Shown: positions 38,560 to 51,651, numbered from the stretch's first letter. The stretch: 64,000 bases of DNA from Tetrahymena elliotti 4EA (GCA_000231825.2 JH720310.1:459478-523477); one strand, 5' to 3'. Translations and numbers: made by a program. Notes: generated by a model not told the origin, from the letters alone.

Positions 38560-39512
38560 TAGATTAGAGACAAAAATTAACTTTTTGATATCTAATTTTT
38601 TTTAAATATTTAAACTTGTAAAGATTTTTTCCCAACAAACTCATTTTTCATGCTTTCAGCATCTTAAGCATTTTCTATAAAATTAATTTATTCATTTTAA
38701 TCAAAAAACCTATTGAAATGAATCAATTATGATAAAAGTATCATGAGAAATTAAAGAATTCATTAAATGATAATTAATAGAAATAACCTTTACTTTGCTA
38801 GTTTATCGGCATTAATAAAGTGGCTTTAAGGTTACTTAATAAAAAATACAATTCGAAAAAGATAATCAAAAATATAAAATCTAATTAATCTCTTTATTGA
38901 AAAATTTATTTAATTTTCCAAGGAGTTTCTAAAACAAACACCAGAAATTTTATTAAGAAAATTTTCTAAAAATTTTATTGATTAAATTTAATAGTCTATT
39001 TAGATTTTTAAATAATTATTGCTTTTTGTTTGGACATAAAAAGTATCACGTCAATCAATAATTTTATGAGTAACCTTTTTTTCTATCACTTATTTACGTT
39101 AGATTAACAAATATAAAAAACAATAAATATTAAAACAGAAAGAGTTTTTTACAAGCAATTTTTATTTTTAAGAAAAAATCAATAAAATCATTTAATGGAT
39201 GATAAATATTGCTCGTTATCCTTTGGGATTAACATTTTTATTATTTCTAAAAAGTTAAAGAGATAATTTATTTAGAATTACTTATTTATATTTTAAGTAT
39301 TATTACTTCTAAACTGACATTGAAACCATAAAATGCTATTGTAAATTAATAATTTGTGTATTATAGATAGAATAATGTATTTGTAGACGAGATTGAAATT
39401 TTTATTATTAACAATTTGAATTTATTATTTATATTTTTAGATGCTTTAGCATAAAAAGAAATTGTTTTTATTAAAATAAAAAAATTAAGAAACTATTTTT
39501 GTTAAAAAGTAA

Positions 39513-39611
39513 AAAAACTGTTAATCTATTTGAAAGTTGAACTTTATTATTTACTGAAAACTCTCATCAACTTCAAGAAAATATTTAAAAAAAAGCTAAT
39601 TCTCAGAAATT
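39513..39611 (+). promoter_or_regulatory. conserved type 1 upstream region (copy 6)
   Basis: The 100 bases before the ATG hold a block CTATTTGAAAGTTGAACTTT, conserved in all four type 1 units, then CTCTCAT about 50 bases before the start. Probable core promoter and 5' UTR. Confidence 0.45.
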
Positions 39612-40094
39612 ATGAATACACTTATCTTGAATAATTAATTTAATACTTAAATTGAACTCTTTTAGTTATAAGAAGAGCTTAATAGCATGGATTCGAATGA
39701 GATCTATGATCTTTACAGTAAATCAAATAAATCTAATGCGATTAAGAGCATTTTAAACTAATTCAAAAACTTTATTAAAATTAATGGAGATCAAATAGTG
39801 ATTGAGTCAATTTGTGAAAAGTTTCACTAAATAGACATTTCTAAAATTAGAAAAGAATTTAGTACTTTCTGCAAAGTAAAAGAACATAATTAATCTTTTG
39901 TTGTTTCAATTATGAAAAGTAAAAGATATTCTCTGCTCTTTGAATATTTTTTAAATTATTATATCATTGATTGGGTAATAAATTCTAAAATTAGATACTT
40001 AAAAATTCACCTGGTTTGTATAGTTTTTTTCTAAAAATGTTTGTAAAATAATTCATTAATATAATAAATCAAACCATATAAAAAGAAGAGATGA
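39612..40094 (+). CDS. family A small protein, copy 6 (type 1, 160 aa)
   Basis: ATG 39612 to TGA 40092. Type 1 proteins have a short N-terminus (about 25 residues) leading to Q-L-Q-E-E-L-N-S-M. The core follows: KSNAIKSIL, GDQIVIESI, I-R-K-E-F, MKSKRY, I-I-D-W, H-x2-C-x6-C and a tail ending YKKKR. Copies 9 and 12 are its closest relatives, but this one differs from them more than they differ from each other. Intact; function unknown. Confidence 0.87.
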
Positions 40095-40224
40095 CGAATT
40101 GATCAGTTAAAGTACATACCAAAATAAAATGAAGAAAATATTTCAATTAATTAAGTTTTCATTTATATATTTTTAGATTTCTAATATTTTAATTGTTAAA
40201 TAAAAAATATTTATTTTACTGTAA

Positions 40225-40262
40225 ATCCTCATATATCTTCACCTCCCTCTCCCCTCTAATCT
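40225..40262 (-). other. G-rich tract on the minus strand
   Basis: A C-rich run on the + strand. Related purine tracts on the + strand occur at 51637-51651 and 58186-58200, next to dead family A copies. Confidence 0.4.
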
Positions 40263-41107
40263 TTCTTACAATTTTTTAGCATACTTTAAATTTTTTTAAA
40301 ACTATTAATAATAATTTATAAAAATGATAAAATGTAGTTTTATGATATTTTAGAACATGAAACAATAAAAAAATGTTTAACAATTTTAAAATTTATATTT
40401 CTATTGTCAGTTAAATTCTAATATGTATTTAAATATGAACTAAATTGCAAAGAGGTATTAAAAGTGAACCTACTAGTATTAAGCTAATAATAATTAATAT
40501 TATTTATTTTTGATATTTTCTTTCTAAATGATTAACCCGCCTTTCAAATCTATAAATTTTTAATTTACTGGATAGAAATTAATCAACCTAACTTTAATCA
40601 AGATAATAATTTAATTATGTAATTGAAAGGCTATAAACAAATTATTCAAGTTATTGAATATAAAATCAAATTACACTAAAAAATCTGTATATACCACTAA
40701 CTAAGGATTTTATTTTTGCTGTTTATTAATTAACCTTTATTTTGTAAACATATAAAATAAAGGGTTTTCAAAAATGCTGAAAAAGAAGGAAACAACTTTG
40801 AGTTTTACAAATATTTTCAAGTAATAAATGTTTAATAATAATTTTTAAATAAAATAATATTTTTTTAAATCTCTAAATTTACTATTTTAAATTTGATCAT
40901 AGCCTTATTTGAATAATTATTAAACTTCTTTGTTCAAGAGATAAAATCAAATATTCATTTACACAAAAATAAATATTGCTTTATTAGTTTCATATAAACA
41001 TATTCTACGTACAATAATTTAATAACTCATGAAGTAAGATATTGGTAATAATAGATAAAAAACTAAGATTTTCATGACTTAAGTCTGTAATTTTAATTTT
41101 CTTTTTT

Positions 41108-41188
41108 AGGTGTAATTTATAAAAAATTGATAAAAAATTGGTAAAAAGAATAAGTAAATTCAAAACCTATTCCTTATACTTCAAAGCT
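41108..41188 (+). promoter_or_regulatory. conserved type 2 upstream region (copy 7)
   Basis: The 80 bases before the ATG carry GATAAAAAATTGGTAAAAAG, conserved before copies 7, 8 and 13. Confidence 0.4.
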
Positions 41189-41713
41189 ATGAGAAAAAAC
41201 TTTTTATAATAAAGTTAAATCTTAGAAAATGTAAATAGTGCTATGCCTGATTTGTACTATAATTCTAAATTGGATATTTCTTAGCTATAAGAAGAGCTAA
41301 ATACTATGAGTATCAATGAGCTATTTGAATTGTATTGCAAATCAACCAAATCAAATGCTGTTAAAAACATTATAAACTCATTTAAAAACTTTATCTATAG
41401 TAGTGGGGATTAAATAGTAATTGAGTCAATATCGGAAGCTATAGACTAATCAAATGTTTATAAAATTAGAAAAGAGTTTAAAACGTTTTGTAAAATTAAA
41501 GAGCGCAATTCATCTTTATTAGTTTCAATAATGAAAAGCAAAAGGTACACTTTACTGTTTTAGTATTATTTAAATTATTATATAATAGATTGGATCTAAA
41601 ATTCAAGCATTAAATGCCAAAGAACTCATATGATTTGCATAATATTTTACTAAAAGTGCTTGGTAAATAAAACATTAATTGAAAAAATAAAAATATATAA
41701 AAAAAAGAAATGA
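41189..41713 (+). CDS. family A small protein, copy 7 (type 2, 174 aa)
   Basis: I chose ATG 41189 over the in-frame ATG at 41243 because copies 8 and 13 keep an ATG there followed by [RK]-K-N-[FL], and copy 13 lacks the later ATG. TGA is at 41711. Core: KSNAVKNII, GDQIVIESI, I-R-K-E-F, MKSKRY, I-I-D-W, H-x2-C-x6-C and a tail ending YKKKK. The linker before the core is more variable than the core. Intact. Confidence 0.85.
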
Positions 41714-42419
41714 ATTGTGTAAGATCCATAAAGTAGGCTAAAAATATAGTTAAAAATAGAAGAAAATAACATTTTGTTATAGTCAAATTATTAAATAAAA
41801 GGATTGATTAAAATACTATTTAAACATATGAAGTGTAATAAATTAGTTATTTATAGATTTTGTAATCAAATTTATCAAATCAAAAGCATTTTTGATGGTT
41901 ATTCAATACAATATACCTTAAAACATATGTTGTTAACAAAAAGGTCAAACATTTTTTTTTTCAACATTTTTTGAATATTTTTTTGAACTCAGCAATGTAT
42001 TTTTTTACCTATTTATGTATAATCCTCTATATTAAATAATTTAATTTATTCATATCTAATATACTGATTCCATCAGCTCACAATCTATTCAAAGCATACC
42101 TCAAAATCTAACCTTTATGTGATTATCATAATTTATGTAAATTAAAGAAATAAAATTCTTCTTTATATTAATACAATACTTATAAAATATGCATAATTCA
42201 ATATCATAGAAAGTTTGTAAATTACAAGATATTAATTTATTGATTTAGAAATTTAAAAAGTTTTACTTGGGAAAATAAAAGGTAAAAAAGTAATCATCAA
42301 ATTTAAAAGTTGTACTTTCTTGTTAATCATATAATTTTGAGGAAAAAGCATCTAAATTACTAAGAAAACCATTAAAAATTTAAAAGTAAAATATCTAGTT
42401 CCAACATAATTTTTATTAT

Positions 42420-42775
42420 GGTCTGAATTAAATTTAGGAAAAGTTAAATAAAATGTAGATCGAAAGGTCTTTGAATTGATGAGACATAAATTAAGAGATA
42501 AGAAACATCTTTAATTAATTCAAAAAATTTATCAATAAAGGTAGTGTTCTAAGTGTAACAGAATCAATTTAAAACTACAAACCATCATATACTTCTAAAG
42601 GATAAAAATTTAGAACATCTTGCTAACTAAATCTAGTTAGTATGTTCTTTTTTAATTTGTTAAATTATTGCTTCATAAATCTACTTAAATTCATTTGATT
42701 TGTAAGTTTTTTCCAAATAGCATGCAAAATTAAGAACTAATAGAAAAATTAAAGGTATTAAAAAAAATAAGATAA
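42420..42775 (+). pseudogene. family A dead copy (type 4)
   Basis: Aligns with the dead copies at 51085 and 57600, with the same AAAGAAACATCTTTAATTAA segment in place of the KxIKNII codons. It has an early in-frame TGA just after the middle ATG and indels further on. Its 300-base upstream flank also matches theirs, but it lacks element E. Confidence 0.6.
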
Positions 42776-42892
42776 TTCTGACTGAGCGTATAGAAGTAAA
42801 AATATAAAATTCAATATATAATCATTTAATTATTAATTTTTGTAGATATTTAAAACATCAAAATTTTTTTATTAAGGGGTTAAGTGCATTAA

Positions 42893-42980
42893 AAATCATA
42901 TGATTTGCATAGTATTTTGCTATTTGTGCTTGAAAAATAATACATTGATTAAAAATAAAAATTTTTTAAAAAAGATATGA
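42893..42980 (+). pseudogene. family A C-terminal fragment (type 2)
   Basis: About 28 codons matching the type 2 end: N-H-M-I-C-I-V-F-C and L-K-N-N-T-L-I, then TGA 42978. The second Cys and the basic tail are altered. Nothing of the rest of the gene remains nearby. Confidence 0.6.
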
Positions 42981-44055
42981 CTTGACTTAGATGCATCAGC
43001 TAAAACTCTAGTCAAAAAGAGAAAGAAATTTAGTTTGGCTATAGTCATTTTTAAGAACATATAATATTAATACATATGTAGAATAATACTTTAAAATATA
43101 TTTATCTTTTAATCATAAACATTTTGGTAATGAGTAAAAATAATTTTTTGGCTATCTGTCAAATATCTTAAAATTAATTTTTGCAAGGAAATGATTAAAT
43201 ATTTTTTAATTTTGTAATCTATCATAAAGTATATTTTTTATCTCAAGGAAGAGATTTAAAACTCTTCTAAATATCATAGTGTTATAAAATTAATCACAAT
43301 TTATCAAAAATTTTTATTCAGATATTTTATGATTTGCTCTTTTATTCATTTTTATATGAACTTATTAATTAGTTTGAAATTTTTTATAAGAGTAATTAAA
43401 AAAAAATTTGAGAAAAGGGTTAGGCTTTGATTAGATTGCTTATTATTTTACAGAGGTAAATAATTTGATGAAAACATCATTTATTTTTTTGATATACGAC
43501 TATCTTTCTAAAGATTAATCAACCAAATTTAAAAATTTGTGATTACCTGGTTTTAAATTAATCAACTTAACTTTAATCAAGACAATTATTCAAAAAGAAA
43601 TTTACAGAATTGAATGGCTAACTTTTTCTTTTACAAATTATTCAGGTCATTGAAAAAAAAATAAATAAATTACACAAAAAAGTCTTTACAAAGTCACTAA
43701 ACTAAGGATTTACTTTTGCTATTTATTAATTAACTTTTATTTCGTTAACAAGCAGATTACTAAGAAAGGGTTTTCACAGATACTAAAAAAAAATAAAAAA
43801 GGTTAAAAAAGTAAGTAGTAGTGCTAAATTAAAATCTTATATTTTAAAAAATATTTTTAATTTTTAAATTTACAATTTTAAAATTTTGATCCATCATTCA
43901 TAATCATTTTTATGATTACAATTCTTCTTTATTCAAAAGATAAAATAAAGTAATTATTTACATGAAAATAAATATTGCTTTTTTGGGTCCTATTTGGTAA
44001 CAATAGATTATATACTAAGAAGTTTATGATAAGTCTAAGTTTTGTTTTCTCTATT

Positions 44056-44139
44056 AGGTGTAATTATTAAACAATTGATAAAAAATTGGTAAAAAGAATT
44101 AGTAAATTTGAAGGCTATTCTTATTGCCTCAAAGTTTCT
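44056..44139 (+). promoter_or_regulatory. conserved type 2 upstream region (copy 8)
   Basis: Same blocks and spacing as before copies 7 and 13. Confidence 0.4.
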
Positions 44140-44664
44140 ATGAGAAAAAACTTGATAAAATAAAGCTAAACCAAAGAAAATTTAAATAATAACATGTCTT
44201 ATTTCTAACATAATTCTAAATTTCATATATCTAAGCTATAAGGAGAGCTAAATAGTATGAGTATCTACGAGTTATTTGATTTGTATTGTAAATCAAACAA
44301 ATCGAATGCCATAAAAAACATCATAAACTCATTTAAAAACTTTATCAATAGTAGTGGTGATCAAATAGTGATTGAGTCAATATGTGAAACGATAGACTAA
44401 ACTGATATTTAGAAAGTAAGAAAAGAATTTAAAACATTTTGTAAAATAAAGGAACTCAATTAGTCTCTACTGGTTTCAATAATGAAAAGTAAAAGGTACA
44501 CCTTCCTGTTTTAATACTTTTTAAATTATTATATTATTGATTGGATCTAAAATTCAAACATTAAATGTCTAAAAACTCATATGATTTGCATAGTATTCTA
44601 CTAAAAATGCTTGTAAAATAAAAAATTAATTGAGAAAATAAAAATATATAAAAAAAAGAAATGA
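44140..44664 (+). CDS. family A small protein, copy 8 (type 2, 174 aa)
   Basis: ATG 44140 to TGA 44662, the same length as copies 7 and 13. Core: KSNAIKNII, GDQIVIESI, V-R-K-E-F, MKSKRY, I-I-D-W, H-x2-C-x6-C, tail YKKKK. The middle is closest to copy 13, while the upstream block is closest to copy 7, suggesting exchange between copies. Intact. Confidence 0.86.
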
Positions 44665-44730
44665 GTTATATTGCATGAAAGTAAAAGACAGATTTAAAAT
44701 CTATCGAAAAATAGAAGGAAATACAATTTC

Positions 44731-45289
44731 GTAATAGTCAAATTATTAAATAAAAGGATTGAATAAAATACTGTTTAAAACATGTGTAGAGTAATAAATT
44801 AGTTATTTATAAATATTGTAATAAAATTTATTAAAATAAAAATATTTTTGATGATTATTCAATACAAAATACCTTAAAATAAATATAGTTACAAAAATGG
44901 TGAAATTATTTTTTTCTTTTTTTTTTTGAATTTATGACCTAAAAAATTGAAAACAATTACATAAATAAGAATGTAAATATTAAGAAGGAAAAACAGTATA
45001 TTGGAAATTAATTAAATAGAATCTTAAATTATAGTGTATTTACAAATTATTGTCTAACAGATAATATTATTTTAACTATGAAATTTCAAACAGTGATCAT
45101 TTATTTTATTAAAAAACTTAACTAAAACAATAATTTTCCCATTAGATAAAATCAATTTCATTATTAAATTGGTTTTTTATAAACACTCTACCATGAGAGA
45201 ATATTTATTACACTTTTATGAATAAAATTTTTGATTTTAGTTTAGGAAAGTGTTTACATAATATCATCTAATAATTTTGATAAAAAAAG
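44731..45289. other. intergenic DNA between blocks
   Basis: No gene. Includes sequence also found near 52690 and 58380 (lead-in to type 1 blocks). Confidence 0.4.
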
Positions 45290-46367
45290 AAGATTATATT
45301 GATTTAGAATTGAGTAAAAAATTGACTTTTTGATATCTGATTTTGTTTACAAAATATTATGATTTGTAAAGAGTTTCTCCAAACAAACTCTTTTCATGCC
45401 TTACGCTTTTACAGTATTTACCACAAAATAAATGTATGTATTCTAATGAAAATTATATTTAAGTGTGCGAAAAAAATGGTAAATATCTTATTAGAAAAGA
45501 AGAAATGTAAAAAATCATAAAATAATAGCAATAGAAATAACATTTATATTTTATAATATATAACTTTTAATAATTTTTTTTAAAAGATTACTTAATACAA
45601 ATATAACTTGAGAATATTGATTGTAACCTTAAAATCTCCTCATTAATTTCTTTTTCCTTTTAATAAAAAATTTAATTATTTATCCATCCCATTGTTTCTA
45701 AGGCATTTCTAATTTATTTGAGAAATTATTAAAATAGACTAATTTCTTGCAGTTTTAAATAATCACACCTTATTGTTATAGAAAGTGATTCATCAACAAA
45801 TGTAATACAAACCTTTTTTTTCTATCACTTATTAAGTTTTTTTTAATTAAGAAATATTAAAAATGATAGGTTCTAAAACAAAATTTAATGTGGCAGTCAA
45901 TCTCTTACTTATTTAACAAGTATTAAAAACAATAGGTTCTAAAACAGAATTTATTATGGCAGCAATTCTTTTATATTTATGTTAGATTAACTCAATAAAA
46001 TGATCACAGTTGTATTAGTAATTTTTAGCAAGTAATTTTATCATTTTAAAAAAGATAATAAGTTATTTAAATATTTAGAATTATTTGTTTATATTTTTAA
46101 ATATGGATTATCAAAATTTCAGAATAGATATGTATTATTACTTCTAAATCGTCATTTTGAAAATCATAAAGCAAGATATAATATTCATTGTTTGTAATTT
46201 GAGTTTTATTGTAAAAATAGTGTTTTTGTAAACAAGATTGAAGTGTAAATTTTGAATAATTAAAATTAATCATTTATATTTTCAAGTGTCCTATGATATA
46301 AAGAGATTTTAATCATTAACGTTTACTAATAATCAATAAATTAAGAAACAATTTTTGTTCAAAGGTA

Positions 46368-46462
46368 AAAAAACTATTAATCTATTTGAAAGTTGAACTT
46401 TATTACTTATTGAAAGCTCTCATCAACAAAATACTCTAAAAAAAAGCTAATTCTGAGAAATT
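46368..46462 (+). promoter_or_regulatory. conserved type 1 upstream region (copy 9)
   Basis: Nearly identical to the same region of copies 12 and 14, including CTATTTGAAAGTTGAACTTT. Confidence 0.45.
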
Positions 46463-46945
46463 ATGAACTAAATTAGCTCTAATACCTCATTCAATACTTA
46501 AATTAAACTCTTTTAGTTATAAGAAGAACTTAATAGCATGGATTCGAATGAGATCTATAATCTTTACTGTAGATCAAATAAATCTAATGCGATTAAGAGC
46601 ATCTTAAAATAATTCAAAAACTTTATTAAAACCAATGGAGATCAAATAGTAATTGAATCAATCATCGAAAAGATTATCTAAATTGATATTTTTTAAATTA
46701 GAAAAGAATTTAATACTTTCTGCAAAGTCAAGGAACATAACTAATCTTTTGTTGTTTCAATAATGAAAAGTAAAAGATATTCTATCCTCTTCTAATATTT
46801 TTTAAATTATTATGTCAATGATTGGGTATTAAATTCTAAAGTTAGACAAATAAATATTCACATGGTTTGTATAGTCTTTTTCTAGAAATGTTTGTAAAAT
46901 AATACACTAATTTAAAAAATCAAGCCATATAAAAAGAAGAGATGA
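46463..46945 (+). CDS. family A small protein, copy 9 (type 1, 160 aa)
   Basis: ATG 46463 to TGA 46943. Core: KSNAIKSIL, GDQIVIESI, I-R-K-E-F, MKSKRY, then V-N-D-W where copy 6 has I-I-D-W. The H-x2-C-x6-C and the YKKKR end are kept. Nearly identical to copy 12 in protein and flanks, so they are recent duplicates. Intact. Confidence 0.87.
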
Positions 46946-47794
46946 TCAATTAATTTATCAGTTAAAGTACCATTAATAAAATTATTAAAATAACATATAT
47001 AATAATTAATTAAATATATTTACTATTAAAAATATTTTGCTTTGGTAATAATTTTATTTTAAATATTAAATAAAATTTATTACTTTTAAAATTATTTTTC
47101 ATTTTTTTTACAACTTTATTTTGATAAAATTCTATCCTTATTTCATTCAATTTTCACAAAATAATTAATATCTTTGCAAATATTTTCAAATGTTAAGCTA
47201 ATTTTTAGAATATTTTATTTTTTCAAAAATAAATGAAGATAATTGTAACACTTACTAATACTAATCTAATTGTAGTTATTTATAATAGATAAATCAAATA
47301 ATATCATTCTATTTAACATTTTAAAATAATTAAGAATCGTTTGTTTTGAAAAAGGATTATTAAATCATTTATGAAATAACTTATTGAATAGATGAATATT
47401 ACTTTAATTCTTAAGGATAATCATACATAAATCATAAAAATTATATTGCTTTTTAATCATTCAAAAGATGATTTTGATTTAAAAAATTCTGTTTCTTTCT
47501 GGCTCTTTAAACGTTTAAAATTAAATTTTGTAACATTCAGGTGAAAAAATAATTGCTTGAATGTTGATTAAATTTTGATAAAATGATGACATCAGATGAA
47601 ATAATTACAAAGACCATTAAAACGCCTTTTTAAATTATAAATAAAGAGGATAAATAAATATTGATTTAAAGCATCAAAAATATGATTTTCTTAATAGAAT
47701 ATTATGTAAAAATATTAAGAAAAGAAAAATCTGAGATGAATTAAATAGCTGTACTTTAACCAATATTAAACTTTTTTCTTCTAAATTGATTAAA

Positions 47795-48183
47795 ATGAAC
47801 ATTGATTATATTTATGAATTATAGCAAAATCTAATAATTAAAATCAAATAAAAAATATACTAAACCAATTAGAAAACTTTATTAATAAAGAAAGAGATTA
47901 AGTAGTTACTGAGGTAATAAGTGACTGTTCTTTAAGTAATATTTTTTTTAGAAAGGATTTTAACACCTTTTGTAAACTAAATTATCATAATGAAACATAC
48001 TTGATTTCTGCAATCAAAAGTAAATCGTACCAACTAAACCCCCTCTTCTAATAGCTCTTAAATTATTACAAATTAGATTGGATTTTAAATTTAAAAATAA
48101 GAAATCTAAAAAGTTGCTTAGTCTGTACTAATTTCATTTTCAAATATTATTTAGATAATTCTTTTATTGAAAAAATAAATTGA
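47795..48183 (+). pseudogene. family A copy 10, divergent and broken
   Basis: From ATG 47795 the first ~12 codons fit the family middle (M-N-I-D-Y-I-Y-E-L). The rest of the match (IKNILNQ, RDQVV, R-K-D-F, IKSKSY, L-D-W) is in another frame, entered near 47825-47835. The His and second Cys of the H/C/C motif are gone, and TGA 48181 comes before the basic tail. It is an old relic of its own lineage. Confidence 0.65.
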
Positions 48184-49424
48184 CAGAAAGTAGAGATGAT
48201 ATTTTAACTATATGACTACCAGAGAGGAGAAACACAGAAAAATCTTTAGATCAAATTAAAGCCATATGTAAATAATAATCAGAAAGAAGAAACACAAATA
48301 AATAAATATAAGGTAATTTTATAATGTAAAGAGCATACTGTATTCTCTATTATTTACATTTTATGCCATCAATTAAATATAAATTTGATAATTTTTCTTT
48401 TTAAGTAGAGAATCTTCGGATACAATTATATATATAAATAATTTGTAAAAAAACTGAGAAATTGAGGTTCATACATTTTTAAAAAAATGACTAAAATAAA
48501 TAAAAATTGTAAAACCTAATAATATTACTTAAATTCAACTTTATTTATAGTTCTGTAAGAAAATATTCTGATTTTTAACTTTTTGAAGTTAAATATTGCA
48601 AATGAAATTATAAAAATTATCTCTTAGTTACAAATTACTGGCGATTTATTGTTTAATGGCTCAATTATTTTTTTGATTAAAACAACAAGTAAATTTTTTA
48701 ATTAAATTTTTGTCTTTGGGAAGTGATTACCTTAGAAACAAAAAAGTTATCTATTATTTATTTATCTTTGATTGATTTTAAAACTACAAAGTTACTTAAA
48801 ACAAAAGTAATAGTCAAAATTATTTTATAATTCTAACTTTATAAATAAAATAAAAGAAAATTTTTAATTTAATAATGCAATTTAGATATTTGACAAAATT
48901 TATAATACATAGAACAAAAGGCAAAATATCTAAATTGGAAATAATTAAAAACTTAATATTGCTACCTCTTTTTAATTAATCATAACTAATTAGGATAAGT
49001 AAAGATTATTATTTTATTATATAATTTTAATATTTCAAAGAAAACTGATTTGTTATTAAGGAAAAATTAAAATACATAGTATTTTTAAAAATATTTTAAA
49101 AGAATACTAGATTGGATAAGTAAGCTTTCAAGAAAACCAATAAATAACTCCAAAAAAATGGAAATAAAAATATGTATTCTATTTAATTAAATTTAAGAAG
49201 CATTTCTTTTTTTGCTTGTATATTTAAATAAGTATATATAATCAATTAAATTATTTAACATGTAATCAATTTGAAAGAAAAGAATTGTCTGAAATTTAAA
49301 TATTTGAAGCTCAAAATATCTTATTAATACAAAGAATCTAGACATTAATTTAAAAAAACAATAGCTTTAAAAAAATAATTTTGATTGCAAAAAGAATAAA
49401 TAAGCAATAGCTACTCACTTTTTT

Positions 49425-49585
49425 TAAAAGTTAAAAAAAAGAGTAAGTTTAATCACACTAACGAAATTATTCATAGTTACAGTTATGCATTAAACAACTA
49501 TAATAAATAGGTAAACAAACACAAAAGCTAATAGTGTACAATTTCAAAAAGATTTTTATTTTAAGTAGAAATAATCAAAAAATAG
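49425..49585 (+). promoter_or_regulatory. conserved type 3 upstream region (copy 11)
   Basis: Conserved before copies 11 and 15. It includes TTAATCACAC (49449-49458; one mismatch before copy 15), ATAGGTAAAC, and AGTAGAAATAATCAAAAAAT just before the ATG. Confidence 0.45.
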
Positions 49586-50089
49586 ATGGAGTAATAATAA
49601 AAATTCTTAACAAGCATTAATAGAAATAAAACTGATGATTAATATAATAACTAAATCAAGTATTCAGAATTTTAGCAAGAGCTGAATTGCATGAATATGA
49701 GTTAATTATATGAAAAATATTCTTAATCTATTAAATCAAATGAGATAAAGAATATCTTAAATCAATTTGAAAACTTTATTAACAAAAGTGGTGATTAGGT
49801 AGTCATTGAGTCAATTAGCGACTAAATAGATATTTTTAAGATTAGAAAAGATTTCCATACTTTTTGCAAACGAAAGCAGCCCAACTAATCTTTTTTGATT
49901 TCAATAATGAAAAGCAAAAGATACAAGTTTCTATTCTCATATTTTTTAGATTATTATATTGAAGATTGGATAGAAAACTCTAGGATTCGAAACATTAAAG
50001 CTCATTTAATTTGCATAATGTTCTTTAAGAAATGTTATGAAGATAATTCTTTCATAGAAAAAATTAAAGCTTATAAAAAAAAGAGATGA
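49586..50089 (+). CDS. family A small protein, copy 11 (type 3, 167 aa)
   Basis: ATG 49586 to TGA 50087. It serves as the family reference: residues 1-27 variable, Asn/Gln/Lys-rich; KSN at 50-52; GDQ 69-71; IRKDF 86-90; MKSKRY 108-113; D-W 127-128; H140, C143 and C150 in the H-x2-C-x6-C motif; YKKKR 163-167. The profile is mostly helical and soluble, without signal or membrane segment. The basic end could be a nuclear signal or nucleic-acid contact (inference). With the standard code only the last 64 codons would appear. Function unknown. Confidence 0.88.
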
Positions 50090-50354
50090 TAAATTCAATA
50101 TTAAATATGAGAAACAATCAAAATAAAAAAAGAAATTTTACGCTTCGTTAAAAAATTAATGTTCAAATTAAATGAGAATCAATAAAATTACATCAAAACA
50201 ATAATTAATATATGCATTATTACAAAATTAATTGATATTTAAATATATTTATTTTATCTCGTAGAAGTATTTACTATAATTTGTTTATTACTTCAAAAAC
50301 AAATAATTTTAAAAACTACTTAAAAAATAAATATTTTTAATGTAATTTTAGAGA

Positions 50355-50535
50355 GAAAAAACTTTGTGAAGTCATTTTAATAAAAAAGGAAATTAAGGTG
50401 AGTGAATTTAGGATTATTTATTAATGTTTTAATGTATAATAATTTTTTTATTTAAATTACAAAAATTAACAATTACCCAGCTTGAAATAATCAGTTTAAC
50501 TTTAATCGACAATCTTTTTTTTTTGAGAAATTGGT
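50355..50535 (+). repeat. element E, copy 3
   Basis: AAAAAAGGAAATTAAG then GTGAGT at 50398; right end AATTACCCAG at 50471-50480, then the ACTTTAATC block. The span from GT to AG is 83 bases, the shortest of the copies. Confidence 0.6.
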
Positions 50536-51084
50536 ATTCAAACAAAAATAAACAAATTTAATAAAATTAATAAGAAAGATATCTTTGTTGTTTTTTTTAA
50601 TTAGCTTTCATATTTTTATTATAAATTTATTCGATTTTTGTTTTTCTTAAATTTAAAATAAAAACATTTTTTTAAAATATCATCGTTTTAAATTAAATTT
50701 CTTAGTTATTTAACTCTGTTTATATGTAACTTAATATATACTAGCGTTAAAAATAATTGCATAAGTGTGATTATCATAACTTAATGTAACTTGTGTAAAA
50801 AGAAAAAACATTTCCTTCTTTTTGATTGTACAATACTCATAAAAAATTTATTATTCAATAGGCATAGAATGAAATTTATTTGTAAGTAGTATTCTGTACA
50901 AGATGTTAATTTGTTGATTTAGAAATTCATATTAGTTTTATTTCAAAACATTTCAGTAGTAAATTAAAAGGCTCATAAAAAATAATCAAATTAATGTCAC
51001 ACTTTCTTGTTAATCATATGATTTTAAGAAAAAAATATCCAAATTATTTATATGGTATTGCTTAAGTTTAGGAAAAGTAAAATA

Positions 51085-51440
51085 AAATGGGTATCTCAAC
51101 GTCTTTGAGTTGGTTTGAGATAAATTAAGAAAATAAACATCTTTAATTAATTCCAAAAAATTCAAAACAGTTGATAATCAAATAGTAATTGAGCTTAAAA
51201 CTATAGACCATTATATGTTTCTAAAGTAGAAAAATTTAGCATATTCTGTAATTTAAAGGTGTATAATTAATCTTTTTATGTTTCGATAATGAAAAGTACT
51301 TTGCTTTCAAGTATGTTTTTCTATAACTTGTTTAATTATTGCTTCATAAATCAGCTTAAAAATTCATTAGATTTGCACAGTTTTTTACAGACAACGCTTA
51401 TAAAATAAAGAAAGAATAGAAAAATTAGGGATATTAAAAA
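51085..51440 (+). pseudogene. family A dead copy (type 4)
   Basis: Includes the middle ATG, a GDQ-region remnant (AATCAAATAGTAATTGAG), the SIMKS-coding words and the CIK-like end, joined by several indels. Its upstream flank matches the dead copy at 42420. Confidence 0.6.
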
Positions 51441-51636
51441 AAGTAAGATTATTCAGACTGAGAATATAGAAGTAAAAATAAAACAAAAATATAAAATACA
51501 ATTTATCAAGTTGAAGAAATAATGATTTAATTGTTAGTTTTTTTAGATGTTTAAAGTTCTTAAGTCATCATAATCATCAAAATTTATATTAATTCATAAT
51601 AACCTCAAACTCAAAACATCTGTGTAGAGCAGCGAG

Positions 51637-51651
51637 GGGGAGAGGATTATT
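51637..51651 (+). other. purine tract with G5 run
   Basis: A GAGGGGGAGAGG-type tract followed by sequence shared with 58186-58230. Confidence 0.5.

Larger units (their letters stand above)
38560..40130 (+). repeat. type 1 block, copy 1
   Basis: Starts near the TTGACTTTTTGATATCTAATT-type landmark and runs past copy 6. Matching blocks begin near 45290, 52890 and 58580. Confidence 0.65.
40540..41780 (+). repeat. type 2 block, copy 1
   Basis: Shares its upstream part with 43540-44140 (landmarks near 40580/43560 and 40690/43680) and its gene part with copies 8 and 13. Confidence 0.6.
43540..44730 (+). repeat. type 2 block, copy 2
   Basis: Close match to 40540-41780 over upstream region and gene, including the 120 bases before the start codon. 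Confidence 0.6.
45290..46990 (+). repeat. type 1 block, copy 2
   Basis: Matches 52890-54500 closely over about 1.6 kb, gene included. Downstream homology continues (47200-47500 vs 54980-55290 vs 60060-60370). Confidence 0.7.
48600..50110 (+). repeat. type 3 block, copy 1
   Basis: Matches 60530-62040 over about 1.5 kb, with landmarks near 48660/60560 and 48720/60625 and then the gene. Confidence 0.65.
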
